The translations under genes were made by a program, and so were the position numbers. Of a stretch of DNA of 7,545 nt, positions 1-6,327 are shown piece after piece. Each line of letters opens with the position of its first letter. Positions within the stretch are counted from its first letter, which is position 1. Under the pieces are notes generated by a model. That model worked only from the letters and a program-made list of their open reading frames with translations. It ran no database searches and was not told the origin of the DNA. The stretch is from Alistipes sp. (GTDB taxonomy: Bacteria; Bacteroidota; Bacteroidia; Bacteroidales; Rikenellaceae). The stretch covers positions 1 to 7,545 of the forward strand of contig JAFOEH010000190.1 in the NCBI GenBank assembly GCA_017380275.1. The letters run 5' to 3'.

Positions 1-146
1 AGGTTGGTGCGAGAAAATTGTCTCATTGGTATGGAGAGGATTATTTCTTTGAATTATTGTTTGCGATGCCCAAAGCTACGCCGAGAGAGATGCTGGTGTG
101 CAAGAGTTGTAAGCGTTGGGGGTTAACATTAAGCAGATGTGACTAA
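1..146 (+). CDS. 3' end of an unidentified protein (partial)
   Basis: The third forward frame is open from the window edge to a TAA at 144-146, giving about 47 residues. The reading contains WYGEDYFFELLFAMP and then a CKSCKRWG segment. The two cysteines two residues apart could be half of a metal site, but a single CxxC in a fragment proves nothing. I do not recognise the family. The frame is preferred because the other forward frames have stops or poor composition and the minus strand has only short openings. It could still be a chance opening. No convincing terminator follows before the next promoter. Confidence 0.35.
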   Translation, partial: VGARKLSHWYGEDYFFELLFAMPKATPREMLVCKSCKRWGLTLSRCD

Positions 147-216
147 AGAGCTCGACTCACACGCGTAGCATTTAGTTGCCATATAGTATGTGATGCATAA
201 ATAATTATATATAAGG

Positions 217-248
217 TGTGCGGGGATAATTTATTTTCGTTAAATTTG
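217..248 (+). promoter_or_regulatory. Bacteroidota-type promoter for the esterase gene
   Basis: TAAATTTG at 241-248 matches the -7 consensus TAnnTTTG of the Bacteroidota primary sigma factor. Exactly 20 bases upstream, TGTG at 217-220 matches three of four bases of the -33 element TTTG. Transcription would start near 255, leaving a leader of about 18 bases before the ATG at 273. This makes the GTG at 216 untranslatable from this promoter and helps fix the gene start. Confidence 0.6.
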
Positions 249-272
249 TATAGCAAACTAAACTCACACATT

Positions 273-1169
273 ATGACAACAACCTCTATGAAACGTGGAT
301 TGATCTGTTTTCTAAATCTAATTCTACTGATGGCTATCTACCCTACCGCTGCCTCGGCAAAGAAAAATGCATCGTACGAGACTTACAACTGCACAATTGA
401 TGGCGTGGAGCGAACTTACAAACTCTACCTGCCTGCCGGGATTGGAGCTGACGCTCCCTTGGTTTTTGCGCTACACGGATATGGCGGCACATTCGACCTC
501 GATCACGTTGGGCTGAACCAAGTTGCCGACAAATATGGTTTTGCGGTTTGTTATCCGCAGGGATCAAAGGATGGACGTGGGAAGAACTGTTGGAATGTAG
601 GTTATCCGTTTCAGCACGATATGAAGGTGGATGACATATCATTCCTCAGTAAGCTCGCAAAGCGTCTTCAAAAAGAGCACAGCCTCAGCAAGCGAAACAC
701 CTTCTGCACGGGAATGTCGAACGGTGGCGAGATGTGCTATCTGTTGGCCTATTGCAGCCAAAAGACCTTTGCAGCCGTTGCACCGATTGCGGGACTTACG
801 ATGGCGTGGATGCCTGAGAAGTATACACGCAACCGCCCTATCCCACTCTTCGAGGTTCACGGAACAGAGGATCGCACTTCGGAGTGGACGGGTGATATGG
901 AGAATAAAGGCGGCTGGGGCGCATACATACCCGTGCCCGACGCGATCGATTACTGGGTAAAACAGAATGGTTGCGAGGAGGTTACGCACGAGGAGTTACC
1001 GCTCAAGTCGGCCACGTCGAACAAGGTCATTGCACACAAATACGTTGACAGCAAGGGTGGAAATGACGTCTGGCTATACGAAATTGTGGGCGGCGGACAC
1101 AGCTGGGGTGAGAAAGATTTGGAAATAGCCGAGGAAATTTGGAAATTCTTTAGTAAATTTACCGAGTAA
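273..1169 (+). CDS. Exported LpqC/CE1-type esterase (PHB depolymerase-like alpha/beta hydrolase)
   Basis: A serine esterase of the alpha/beta-hydrolase fold, in the group containing LpqC, poly(3-hydroxybutyrate) depolymerases and CE1 feruloyl/acetyl-xylan esterases. It probably cleaves an ester on a carbohydrate or small molecule outside the cytoplasm; the substrate cannot be told. In the 298-residue protein, the oxyanion-hole HG lies at 68-69 (LHGYGG), the nucleophile is Ser149 in GMSNGG, the acid is Asp200 after HGTE, and His276 sits in GGGHSW, so the triad looks complete. CWNVG and VDD before the nucleophile fit the family. The N-terminus is a signal peptide ending near TAASA, with no lipobox. 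The ATG at 273 is chosen because the promoter core lies at 241-248. ATG 288 starts right at MKRGL and is equally credible; a GTG at 216 lies upstream of the promoter core. The next gene begins 17 bases downstream, suggesting co-transcription. Confidence 0.85.
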   Translation: MTTTSMKRGLICFLNLILLMAIYPTAASAKKNASYETYNCTIDGVERTYKLYLPAGIGADAPLVFALHGYGGTFDLDHVGLNQVADKYGFAVCYPQGSKDGRGKNCWNVGYPFQHDMKVDDISFLSKLAKRLQKEHSLSKRNTFCTGMSNGGEMCYLLAYCSQKTFAAVAPIAGLTMAWMPEKYTRNRPIPLFEVHGTEDRTSEWTGDMENKGGWGAYIPVPDAIDYWVKQNGCEEVTHEELPLKSATSNKVIAHKYVDSKGGNDVWLYEIVGGGHSWGEKDLEIAEEIWKFFSKFTE

Positions 1170-1186
1170 TTTGTGCCTTATTGAAA

Positions 1187-1780
1187 ATGAAGTGCAAAAT
1201 TTCTCATATCGGGCTTATTGCAGTGGCTGTGGCGATGGTGGCGACGGCCGTTCAGTTGTTTGTGCTGGGCAATGGTCAGGGACACTATCTGACAAGTCGT
1301 GAGAAGCTGAATGCAATGCAATTGCAACGATGGGATGACGAACACTTAGCGGTGATTTATGAGCGCACTTTTTGTGGCAAGAGCGATCTGGTGCATCTGC
1401 AGATAGACACGACTTTCCACCAGATTGGCAAGGCTGCATATAAATATGAGGTGCTGTGCAAGCGCGAATATAGGTTGCGCTCATTCGATGGTAGCTATGA
1501 GCCGATGAATGATGCTTTGGCGGCTTGTTTTGCCGAGGGTGAGGATTCGCGTGAGTGGAGAGTAACGAAGCAAAGGCGGCAGATATTGGGATATGATTGT
1601 CGCAAGGCTGAGGCACTCCTCGGTGAGGAGTTGTACCAGGCGTGGTATACGGAGGAGCTACCCTACTCGCGGCCGAATGCAAGGACTATGGATCAGCGGC
1701 AGGGCCTGATACTTGAGGCGGAGAGCCAATCGGGAGATTTTGCGCTGAAGGTTAAATACATAGACAAAAAGATTGGATAA
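1187..1780 (+). CDS. Divergent GLPGLI-family protein
   Basis: A 197-residue protein with an N-terminal hydrophobic segment (about residues 7-27), either an uncleaved anchor or a signal peptide with a poor cleavage site. The C-terminal half follows the GLPGLI-family pattern (TIGR01200, a Bacteroidota family of unknown role): ILGYDCRKA at 133-141, where family members have a GYkCkkA block; AWYTEELPYSRP at 152-163, the usual AWYT.eIP block; then DQRQGLILEAES at 169-180, where the family-naming GLPGLI motif should be. Here that motif has become RQGLIL, losing the LP pair. The ATG at 1187 is preferred over the TTG at 1181, which is only two codons longer. It lies 17 bases after the esterase and 26 bases before the DUF1080 gene, so the three may be one transcript. 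The assignment rests on motif order, not a search. Confidence 0.65.
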   Translation: MKCKISHIGLIAVAVAMVATAVQLFVLGNGQGHYLTSREKLNAMQLQRWDDEHLAVIYERTFCGKSDLVHLQIDTTFHQIGKAAYKYEVLCKREYRLRSFDGSYEPMNDALAACFAEGEDSREWRVTKQRRQILGYDCRKAEALLGEELYQAWYTEELPYSRPNARTMDQRQGLILEAESQSGDFALKVKYIDKKIG

Positions 1781-1806
1781 ACATTAATCATAAAAAACTC
1801 AAAAGT

Positions 1807-3105
1807 ATGAAGAAATTTGTATCATTTGCTATGGCGGCAGCTCTGGTGGGCGGCGTAGCAACTTCGTGCCAAAAGCACAACACGCTGAGCGAGGCCGAGA
1901 AGGCTGAGGGCTGGCAGCTCCTCTTCGACGGTGAGACGCTGAACGGCTGGCGTAGCTTCAACGAGACCGAGCTGCTGGGCGGCTGGCACGTTGTGGATGG
2001 TTGCATTCAAGCAAAGGGTGAGGGCGGCGACGCTTCTGGCTACATCGTAACCGACAAGCAGTACGCTAACTTCGAGCTGGTGTGGGATTGGAAGCTCACA
2101 CACGGCGGTAATAGCGGTATGTTGTACTACGTTGTGGAGCACCCCAAGTTCAAGGTGCCCTATGTTACAGGTCCCGAGTATCAGCTCATCGACAACGAGG
2201 GCTGGGAGGAGGTTAATGCTCCTACGAAGTTGGAGGAGTGGCAGAAGCTGGGCGTAGATTACGCTATGCACCTGCCCGACTACAGCAAGATGAAGGTTAA
2301 TCCCGTAGGCGAGTGGAACTCATCGAAGATCGTTTACGACAACGGCCACGTTGAGCACTGGCTCAATGGCGAGAAGATTCTGGAGTTCGAGGCTTACACC
2401 GAGGATTGGTTTGCGAAGAAGGCAAGCGGAAAGTGGGGAACTGCTACCGAGTACGGTCTGGCTCACACTGGCGTAATCTGCCTGCAGGATCACGGCGACC
2501 CCGCATCGTTCCGCAACATCAAGATCAAGGAGTTGCCCGAGAAGCGTTCCGGCCAGAAGGTTAGCCTCTTCAACGGCAAGGATTTGACCGGTTGGGAGCT
2601 CTTCGGAAGTATGCGCGTGTCGGTTGATAAGGATGGCAATCTGGTAACCGAGAACGGCGAGGATCTGAAGTACGGCTACCTCGGTACTCGCGAGTACTAC
2701 AAGGATTTTGACTTGACGGTAGAGTTCAAGCAGATGTCGAACGGCAACTCAGGTCTCTTCTTCCACTCATTCGTGGAGGGTGGCTACGAGAACAACATCG
2801 TGAACGGCTGGCAGTGTGAGGTTGCTCCCAAGGGTAACGATACGGGTGGCGTGTATGAGTCATACGGTCGCGGCTGGCTCAAGCAGATTCCAGACGAGAA
2901 GGAGTCAATCCTCAAGGAGGGCGAGTGGAACACGCTGCGTCTGCGCGTAGAGGGCAACAAGGTACAGACTTGGCTCAACGGCGAGGCTATGATGGAGCTT
3001 GATGACGAGCTGATCGGTTCGAAGACCGGCCGTATTATGTTGCAGATCCACGACGGTAACAACATCAAGGTGTTGTGGAGAAACTTCAACCTCACAAAGT
3101 TGTAA
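1807..3105 (+). CDS. Lipoprotein with tandem DUF1080 (3-keto-disaccharide hydrolase) domains
   Basis: A 432-residue lipoprotein: signal peptide ending in the lipobox VATSC, with Cys21 as the lipidated residue, so it should be anchored in the envelope. Two copies of the DUF1080 / 3-keto-disaccharide hydrolase domain (PF06439, concanavalin-A-like fold) follow. Domain 1 (about 36-243) opens with WQLLFDGETLNGW, has GGNSGMLYYV at 100-109 and ends with ICLQDHGDPASFRNIKI. Domain 2 (about 252-432) repeats this with VSLFNGKDLTGW, NGNSGLFFHS at 312-321 and IMLQIHDG followed by WRNFNL. Both have a V..WLNG strand. Characterised members act on 3-keto-glycosides made by oxidoreductases; the substrate here is inferred only. 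Codon choice is strongly biased (CTG, GGC, AAG, GAG, AAC), unlike both neighbours, which suggests high expression. The start is set by the signal peptide; the leader is A-rich without a Shine-Dalgarno sequence. A terminator follows within 30 bases. Confidence 0.88.
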   Translation: MKKFVSFAMAAALVGGVATSCQKHNTLSEAEKAEGWQLLFDGETLNGWRSFNETELLGGWHVVDGCIQAKGEGGDASGYIVTDKQYANFELVWDWKLTHGGNSGMLYYVVEHPKFKVPYVTGPEYQLIDNEGWEEVNAPTKLEEWQKLGVDYAMHLPDYSKMKVNPVGEWNSSKIVYDNGHVEHWLNGEKILEFEAYTEDWFAKKASGKWGTATEYGLAHTGVICLQDHGDPASFRNIKIKELPEKRSGQKVSLFNGKDLTGWELFGSMRVSVDKDGNLVTENGEDLKYGYLGTREYYKDFDLTVEFKQMSNGNSGLFFHSFVEGGYENNIVNGWQCEVAPKGNDTGGVYESYGRGWLKQIPDEKESILKEGEWNTLRLRVEGNKVQTWLNGEAMMELDDELIGSKTGRIMLQIHDGNNIKVLWRNFNLTKL

Positions 3106-3128
3106 AATATAGTATCTGTAAAGACTAT

Positions 3129-3160
3129 AAGTCCGACCATTTCTCAGGTCGGACTTTTTT
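3129..3160 (+). terminator. Intrinsic terminator after the DUF1080 gene
   Basis: A perfect 10-bp inverted repeat, AAGTCCGACC (3129-3138) and GGTCGGACTT (3147-3156), encloses an 8-base loop and runs into a T tract ending at 3160. It ends the esterase-GLPGLI-DUF1080 run and separates it from znuA. Confidence 0.92.
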
Positions 3161-3191
3161 GTTAGGACGCACGATGTTTTGACTATTTTCG

Positions 3192-3199
3192 TATATTTG
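3192..3199 (+). promoter_or_regulatory. -7 promoter element for znuAC
   Basis: TATATTTG is a full match to TAnnTTTG and lies 24 bases before the znuA ATG, predicting a start near 3206. No TTTG is found 19-21 bases upstream, so the -33 element is absent or degenerate, as might be expected of a promoter that depends on an activator or is tightly repressed. A zinc-responsive repressor (Zur/Fur family) is the expected regulator of such genes, but I cannot point to a convincing operator palindrome. Confidence 0.6.
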
Positions 3200-3223
3200 C
3201 ATATTGTTATTGAGATTAAAGTT

Positions 3224-4123
3224 ATGAAAAGAAATATATGCCGATATATATTAATAGCAATCGTTGGTGCAATGTTTGCGACGGCGTGCAGCGAAAAGCA
3301 GCGACCAAGCAAGGAGATAATCGTAAGTATTGAGCCGCTACGATATTTGGTTGAGCAGATTACGCAAGGTGCCGTAGAGGTTGGAGTGCTGGTTCCCGCC
3401 GGCGCAAGTCCCGAGACGTTCGATCCGACGCCACGACAGATGACAGAAGTGAAGGACGCTAAACTGCTGCTAACCACAGGGTTGATAGACTTTGAGAAGA
3501 ATCTGTTGGAGCGCATTGGCGACAAGGATAAGATGGTCGATCTCAGTCGTGGAGTCGATTTAATCGAGGGTGAACATTCGCACGCAGAGGCCACGCACGA
3601 ACATCACAATCACCACGCTGATGAGGCGCATCACGCACATCATCACGGCATTGATCCGCACATTTGGACATCTCCACGCGAGCTGAAGATAATGGCTCGC
3701 AATGCCTATGAGGCGATAGCGGAGCACTACCCTACTGCCGATTATAAAGCTGGTTATGAGTCGCTTATGCAGCGACTCGAGGAGTTGAATAGCTACTGCA
3801 AAGGAAGTTTTGAGGCGGCCGACACCAGAGCTTTCGTGATATATCATCCGGCGCTTGGATACCTCGCACGAGCATACGGATTGGAGCAGATTGCAATCGA
3901 AAATGATGGCAAGGAGCCGTCGGCACGACAGATTGGGCAGATTATTGATTCGGCGCGTGAAAAGGGTGTGAAGGTACTGCTTTATCAGGTGGAGTTCCCA
4001 CGGTCGGTGGTCGATGTGGTGGCGAAGGATATGGGCGTGGAAGCGATGCAGATAAATCCTTTGGCAGAAAATCCGATAGAGACTATCAAGGAGATAACTC
4101 GCTTAATATCAGAAGGTAAATAA
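3224..4123 (+). CDS. znuA: ZnuA-like zinc ABC transporter substrate-binding lipoprotein
   Basis: The 299-residue solute-binding protein of a zinc/manganese ABC importer (cluster A-I, ZnuA/TroA family). It should capture metal outside the inner membrane and pass it to a permease. The signal peptide ends in a lipobox FATAC, with Cys22 lipidated. Family landmarks: SPETFDPTP at 62-70, a histidine-rich loop at 118-141 (12 His in 24 residues) typical of zinc-specific members, DPHIWTSP at 144-151 with ligand His146, and IYHPALGYLA with ligand His208. Two usual ligands differ: the first His is Glu64 and the C-terminal acidic ligand is Asn278 (MQINPLAEN). The ATG at 3224 is chosen because the signal peptide starts there; the TTG at 3179 lies upstream of the -7 element. 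znuC follows after one base, so the two are co-transcribed and probably translationally coupled. Confidence 0.9.
   Translation: MKRNICRYILIAIVGAMFATACSEKQRPSKEIIVSIEPLRYLVEQITQGAVEVGVLVPAGASPETFDPTPRQMTEVKDAKLLLTTGLIDFEKNLLERIGDKDKMVDLSRGVDLIEGEHSHAEATHEHHNHHADEAHHAHHHGIDPHIWTSPRELKIMARNAYEAIAEHYPTADYKAGYESLMQRLEELNSYCKGSFEAADTRAFVIYHPALGYLARAYGLEQIAIENDGKEPSARQIGQIIDSAREKGVKVLLYQVEFPRSVVDVVAKDMGVEAMQINPLAENPIETIKEITRLISEGK
4111..4116 (+). promoter_or_regulatory. Shine-Dalgarno-like site for znuC
   Basis: AGAAGG inside the last codons of znuA, 8 bases before the znuC ATG. It stands out because the other starts in this window have A-rich leaders without such a motif. It may support internal initiation or coupling on the shared message. 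Confidence 0.45.
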
Positions 4124-4124
4124 A

Positions 4125-4910
4125 ATGAACGAGAGTCGAAAAAAGATAATTTCACTGCGTGATGTGAGCGTGCGCTACGATGGAGATGCGGCCATTGAGG
4201 ACGTATCACTTGATATTTTTGAGGACGATTTTCTGGGCGTAATTGGCCCTAACGGAGGTGGGAAAACGACACTCATAAAGGCTATTTTGGGCGCTGTGCC
4301 GCATAGTGGCAAGATCGAGATTGACTCCTCACTTAAGCACGGTAACCACTTCAAAATCGGGTATATGCCGCAGGTGAGTCAGTTCGATATGCGATTCCCG
4401 ATCTCGATTGAGGAGGTGGTGCTATCGGGGTTGCAGACCGAGCGGGGATTCTTTGGCAGATACTCATTGAAGGACAAGGCAAAGGCGCGACAACTCCTTG
4501 ATCGAATGGGGATTGCAGATTTAGCCAAGCGGCCTATTGGCGAAGTTTCGGGCGGTCAGATGCAACGAGCGTTGCTCTGTCGTGCGATAATATCTGAGCC
4601 CAAACTGCTGATTTTAGACGAGCCAACAAACTTCGTTGACAACCGTTTCGAACACGAGTTTTATGCAATGGTGCAGCAGCTGAGCGAGCAGATGGCCATA
4701 GTGATAGTGTCGCACGATTTGGGAACGATAACGAGCGTGGTGAAGAGCATAATTTGCGTCAATCGTCACGTTCACCGCCACGACTCCAACATACTGACAG
4801 AAGAGCAGTTACGTAACTACGACTGCCCGATTCAGATCGTTTCGCACGGGCACGTTCCGCATACCGTTCTGGAGCATCACACGGGCGACGGTTGCCACGA
4901 TCATAGATAA
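4125..4910 (+). CDS. znuC: ZnuC-like zinc ABC transporter ATP-binding protein
   Basis: The 261-residue cytoplasmic ATPase of the importer, which powers metal transport through a membrane permease. All nucleotide-binding motifs are present in order: Walker A GPNGGGKTT at 41-49, Q-loop Gln83, signature VSGGQ at 141-145, Walker B LLILDEP at 161-167 and the H-loop His197 in IVSHD. Length is normal for ZnuC/MntB-type ATPases. The C-terminal 50 residues are rich in histidine (RHVHRHD at 214-220, then seven His between 241 and 260), which could bind zinc and tune activity; this is inference. It follows znuA after a single base. No permease gene comes next: a terminator and a gene on the opposite strand follow, so a ZnuB partner must be encoded elsewhere. 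Specificity for zinc over manganese is inferred from the histidine-rich partner. Confidence 0.9.
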   Translation: MNESRKKIISLRDVSVRYDGDAAIEDVSLDIFEDDFLGVIGPNGGGKTTLIKAILGAVPHSGKIEIDSSLKHGNHFKIGYMPQVSQFDMRFPISIEEVVLSGLQTERGFFGRYSLKDKAKARQLLDRMGIADLAKRPIGEVSGGQMQRALLCRAIISEPKLLILDEPTNFVDNRFEHEFYAMVQQLSEQMAIVIVSHDLGTITSVVKSIICVNRHVHRHDSNILTEEQLRNYDCPIQIVSHGHVPHTVLEHHTGDGCHDHR

Positions 4911-4944
4911 AGTCCGAGGCCAGGCACTATCGAAAATCAGATAC

Positions 4945-4985
4945 AAAAGAGGCTGCTAACACGAAGTTAGACAGCCTCTTGTTTT
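4945..4985. terminator. Bidirectional terminator between znuC and the convergent small gene
   Basis: AAGAGGCTGCTAAC (4947-4960) pairs with GTTAGACAGCCTCTT (4966-4980) across a 5-base loop, with one unpaired A at 4971. The plus strand continues into TTGTTTT. The minus strand continues into TTTTGTAT. T-rich tails on both sides suit a shared terminator for genes that meet tail to tail. Confidence 0.85.
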
Positions 4986-5019
4986 ACCCGACCCTACTTC
5001 GGGCGGTTGCGCTACGCAA

Positions 5020-5304
5020 CTATTTCTCGTTCAGGGCGCTGAGCTCGGCGAACAGGCTACCGAATGACGAAACCATATCGCGACGCAGAGCAGCGTAGTA
5101 CTTCTTCACCAGCGATGCGTTGCGGGGCTCGGTGGGATGGTTAGCCTTGATATAGAGAGCGTTGCGCAATGCTACAGCATTCTCCATAATGCCAACAACG
5201 GCCTCCTCCTTCGAGGGCTGAAAATATATTGCCATCTCGCAATCGAAGACAAACTCCTCCAAACGATAGTCGATCTCCTTCTTAAGATCTCTCAAATTTG
5301 CCAT
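5020..5304 (-). CDS. Small conserved-looking cytoplasmic protein, function unknown
   Basis: A 94-residue protein with no signal peptide or membrane segment. It opens with MANLRDLKKEIDYRLEEFV and is predicted mostly helical and charged, with a central AVALRNALYIKANHP segment and a C-terminal KKYYAALRRD region. It resembles a small uncharacterised protein I associate with Bacteroidales genomes; I cannot name the family and assign no function. It is probably real: its composition is protein-like, it has a complete -33/-7 promoter 43 bases upstream, and a terminator lies downstream. A 15-base perfect hairpin, GTTGCG-cta-CGCAAC at 5006-5020, sits exactly at the stop codon. It is transcribed alone, convergent with znuC. 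Confidence 0.8.
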   Translation of the reverse strand: MANLRDLKKEIDYRLEEFVFDCEMAIYFQPSKEEAVVGIMENAVALRNALYIKANHPTEPRNASLVKKYYAALRRDMVSSFGSLFAELSALNEK

Positions 5305-5346
5305 AACAAAGTCAATTTAAATTAATTTATACTAAACTTATTTAGG

Positions 5347-5378
5347 CAAATATACGAAATCAATTCGATTTGTGCAAA
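5347..5378 (-). promoter_or_regulatory. Complete -33/-7 promoter for the 94-residue protein gene
   Basis: On the minus strand, TTTG (5378-5375), then exactly 20 bases, then TATATTTG (5354-5347). Both elements match the Bacteroidota consensus (TTTG, 19-21 bases, TAnnTTTG) fully. The start would fall near 5340, giving a leader of about 36 A/T-rich bases before the ATG at 5304. It is the best promoter match in the window. Confidence 0.85.
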
Positions 5379-5442
5379 ATATTTGGCAACAACTTCTACG
5401 TCGCAACCGATTTGTGCCGGCCTATTTTGCGCTCAACGGAGG

Positions 5443-6243
5443 CTAATACAGGCCATCCTCGTGGTTCATATCGACAATCACGCCGAGCGTTAGATCGTCC
5501 TTAAAAGGCGGACGCTTGGGGCGTTCAGCAACGGTGGTAGGCTTGGGCTGTGGCTTCTCGATGAGAGTGCGCACCTCGACAACAGCATCAACATCATAGA
5601 AAATCTTCATATCGACACGTCGCATCGATGGCAAAATCTGACTACGCATCAAACTCCACACAGATGGCAAACGCTTGAGTTGCTGTTCCTTGACGGCCTC
5701 AGGATCTGAGGAATCAAGGATATCAAGCACCTGCTGTTTATCGTCAAGCGACGAGGAGCGTATGGCCGCATCGCAGGCTTGCCAGCTCTCGACATCGGTT
5801 TCAACGCGAACGGGATACATAGGAGAGAGACCATAACGCGAATCGAGTAACGAGCGGAATTTCTGCGCGCGCTCCAGCGCGAGAAGCTCGTTTGAGGCGG
5901 CGTTGCCATCGGGAGAGGCGTAGCCCGTGATGACGATCTGTCGAACGTGTGCCAGCGTATCGCTACGCAGATGTTGCAGGATAGCATCGACGCTCTTCAG
6001 TTCGGCATCATCGGCGGCGTTAAGGGTCGAGAGCGTAGAGGCCGAAATGGAGTAATCGAAGGTGAATTGAGGCTCGGCAGCGGCATCGCGAACAAGATAG
6101 CGGCACACCTTATAGTTTCCATCAACCCACTCCGACAGGAGCGTTGTATCGCGCTGATCCTGACGCCATTGTTCGATAGCCTCGACAGGCGAAAAGAGCA
6201 TAGCAGCAAAGGTAAGTAACAGAGAGTAATAGATCTTTTTCAT
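5443..6243 (-). CDS. Exported OmpA-like protein of the Bacteroidales fimbria-associated type
   Basis: A 266-residue envelope protein. Residues 1-22 form a signal peptide (MKKIYYSLLL... to SPVEA) with no lipobox. Residues about 57-137 resemble the OmpA C-terminal domain: QIVITGYASPDG at 102-113, then N118 and the LALERAQKFRSLL helix at 121-133, the usual peptidoglycan-contact face. Residues about 150-215 hold a helical insertion ending in a LPSMRRVDMKIFYDV strand. As I recall, this arrangement occurs in Bacteroidales proteins near DUF3868/DUF3575 fimbrial accessory genes. The tail is proline- and lysine-rich and stops after LTLGVIVDMNHEDGLY, which looks like the start of a domain that is then absent. 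No fimbrillin genes are nearby. The ATG at 6243 is chosen over that at 6297 because the signal peptide begins there. Role in envelope integrity or appendage anchoring is inference. Confidence 0.72.
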   Translation of the reverse strand: MKKIYYSLLLTFAAMLFSPVEAIEQWRQDQRDTTLLSEWVDGNYKVCRYLVRDAAAEPQFTFDYSISASTLSTLNAADDAELKSVDAILQHLRSDTLAHVRQIVITGYASPDGNAASNELLALERAQKFRSLLDSRYGLSPMYPVRVETDVESWQACDAAIRSSSLDDKQQVLDILDSSDPEAVKEQQLKRLPSVWSLMRSQILPSMRRVDMKIFYDVDAVVEVRTLIEKPQPKPTTVAERPKRPPFKDDLTLGVIVDMNHEDGLY

Positions 6244-6327
6244 AACGTTCAGATTTTGTTTCAACACCCAGATGCAACAATCAATCCAAAACAACAAATG
6301 TCCAAAAGATCATCGGTACGATACCGC

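Noticed and set aside
142..176. ACTAAA and TTTAGT as a terminator for the first partial gene
   Set aside because: The 6-bp stem encloses 23 poorly paired bases and is not followed by a T tract.
216..272. A GTG start at 216 extending the esterase by 19 residues
   Set aside because: The stretch contains the promoter -7 element (241-248), and the hydrophobic signal peptide begins only after 288.
639..989. A minus-strand reading of 116 residues inside the esterase gene
   Set aside because: It lies entirely within a gene with complete catalytic motifs, and its own translation resembles no protein family.
3179..3223. A TTG start at 3179 extending ZnuA by 15 residues
   Set aside because: It overlaps the TATATTTG promoter core, and the lipoprotein signal peptide starts naturally at 3224.
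4987..5020. Two small hairpins (CCCGA/TCGGG and GTTGCG/CGCAAC) as an attachment site or extra terminator
   Set aside because: They are short, lack T tracts and direct repeats, and the real terminator lies just beside them.
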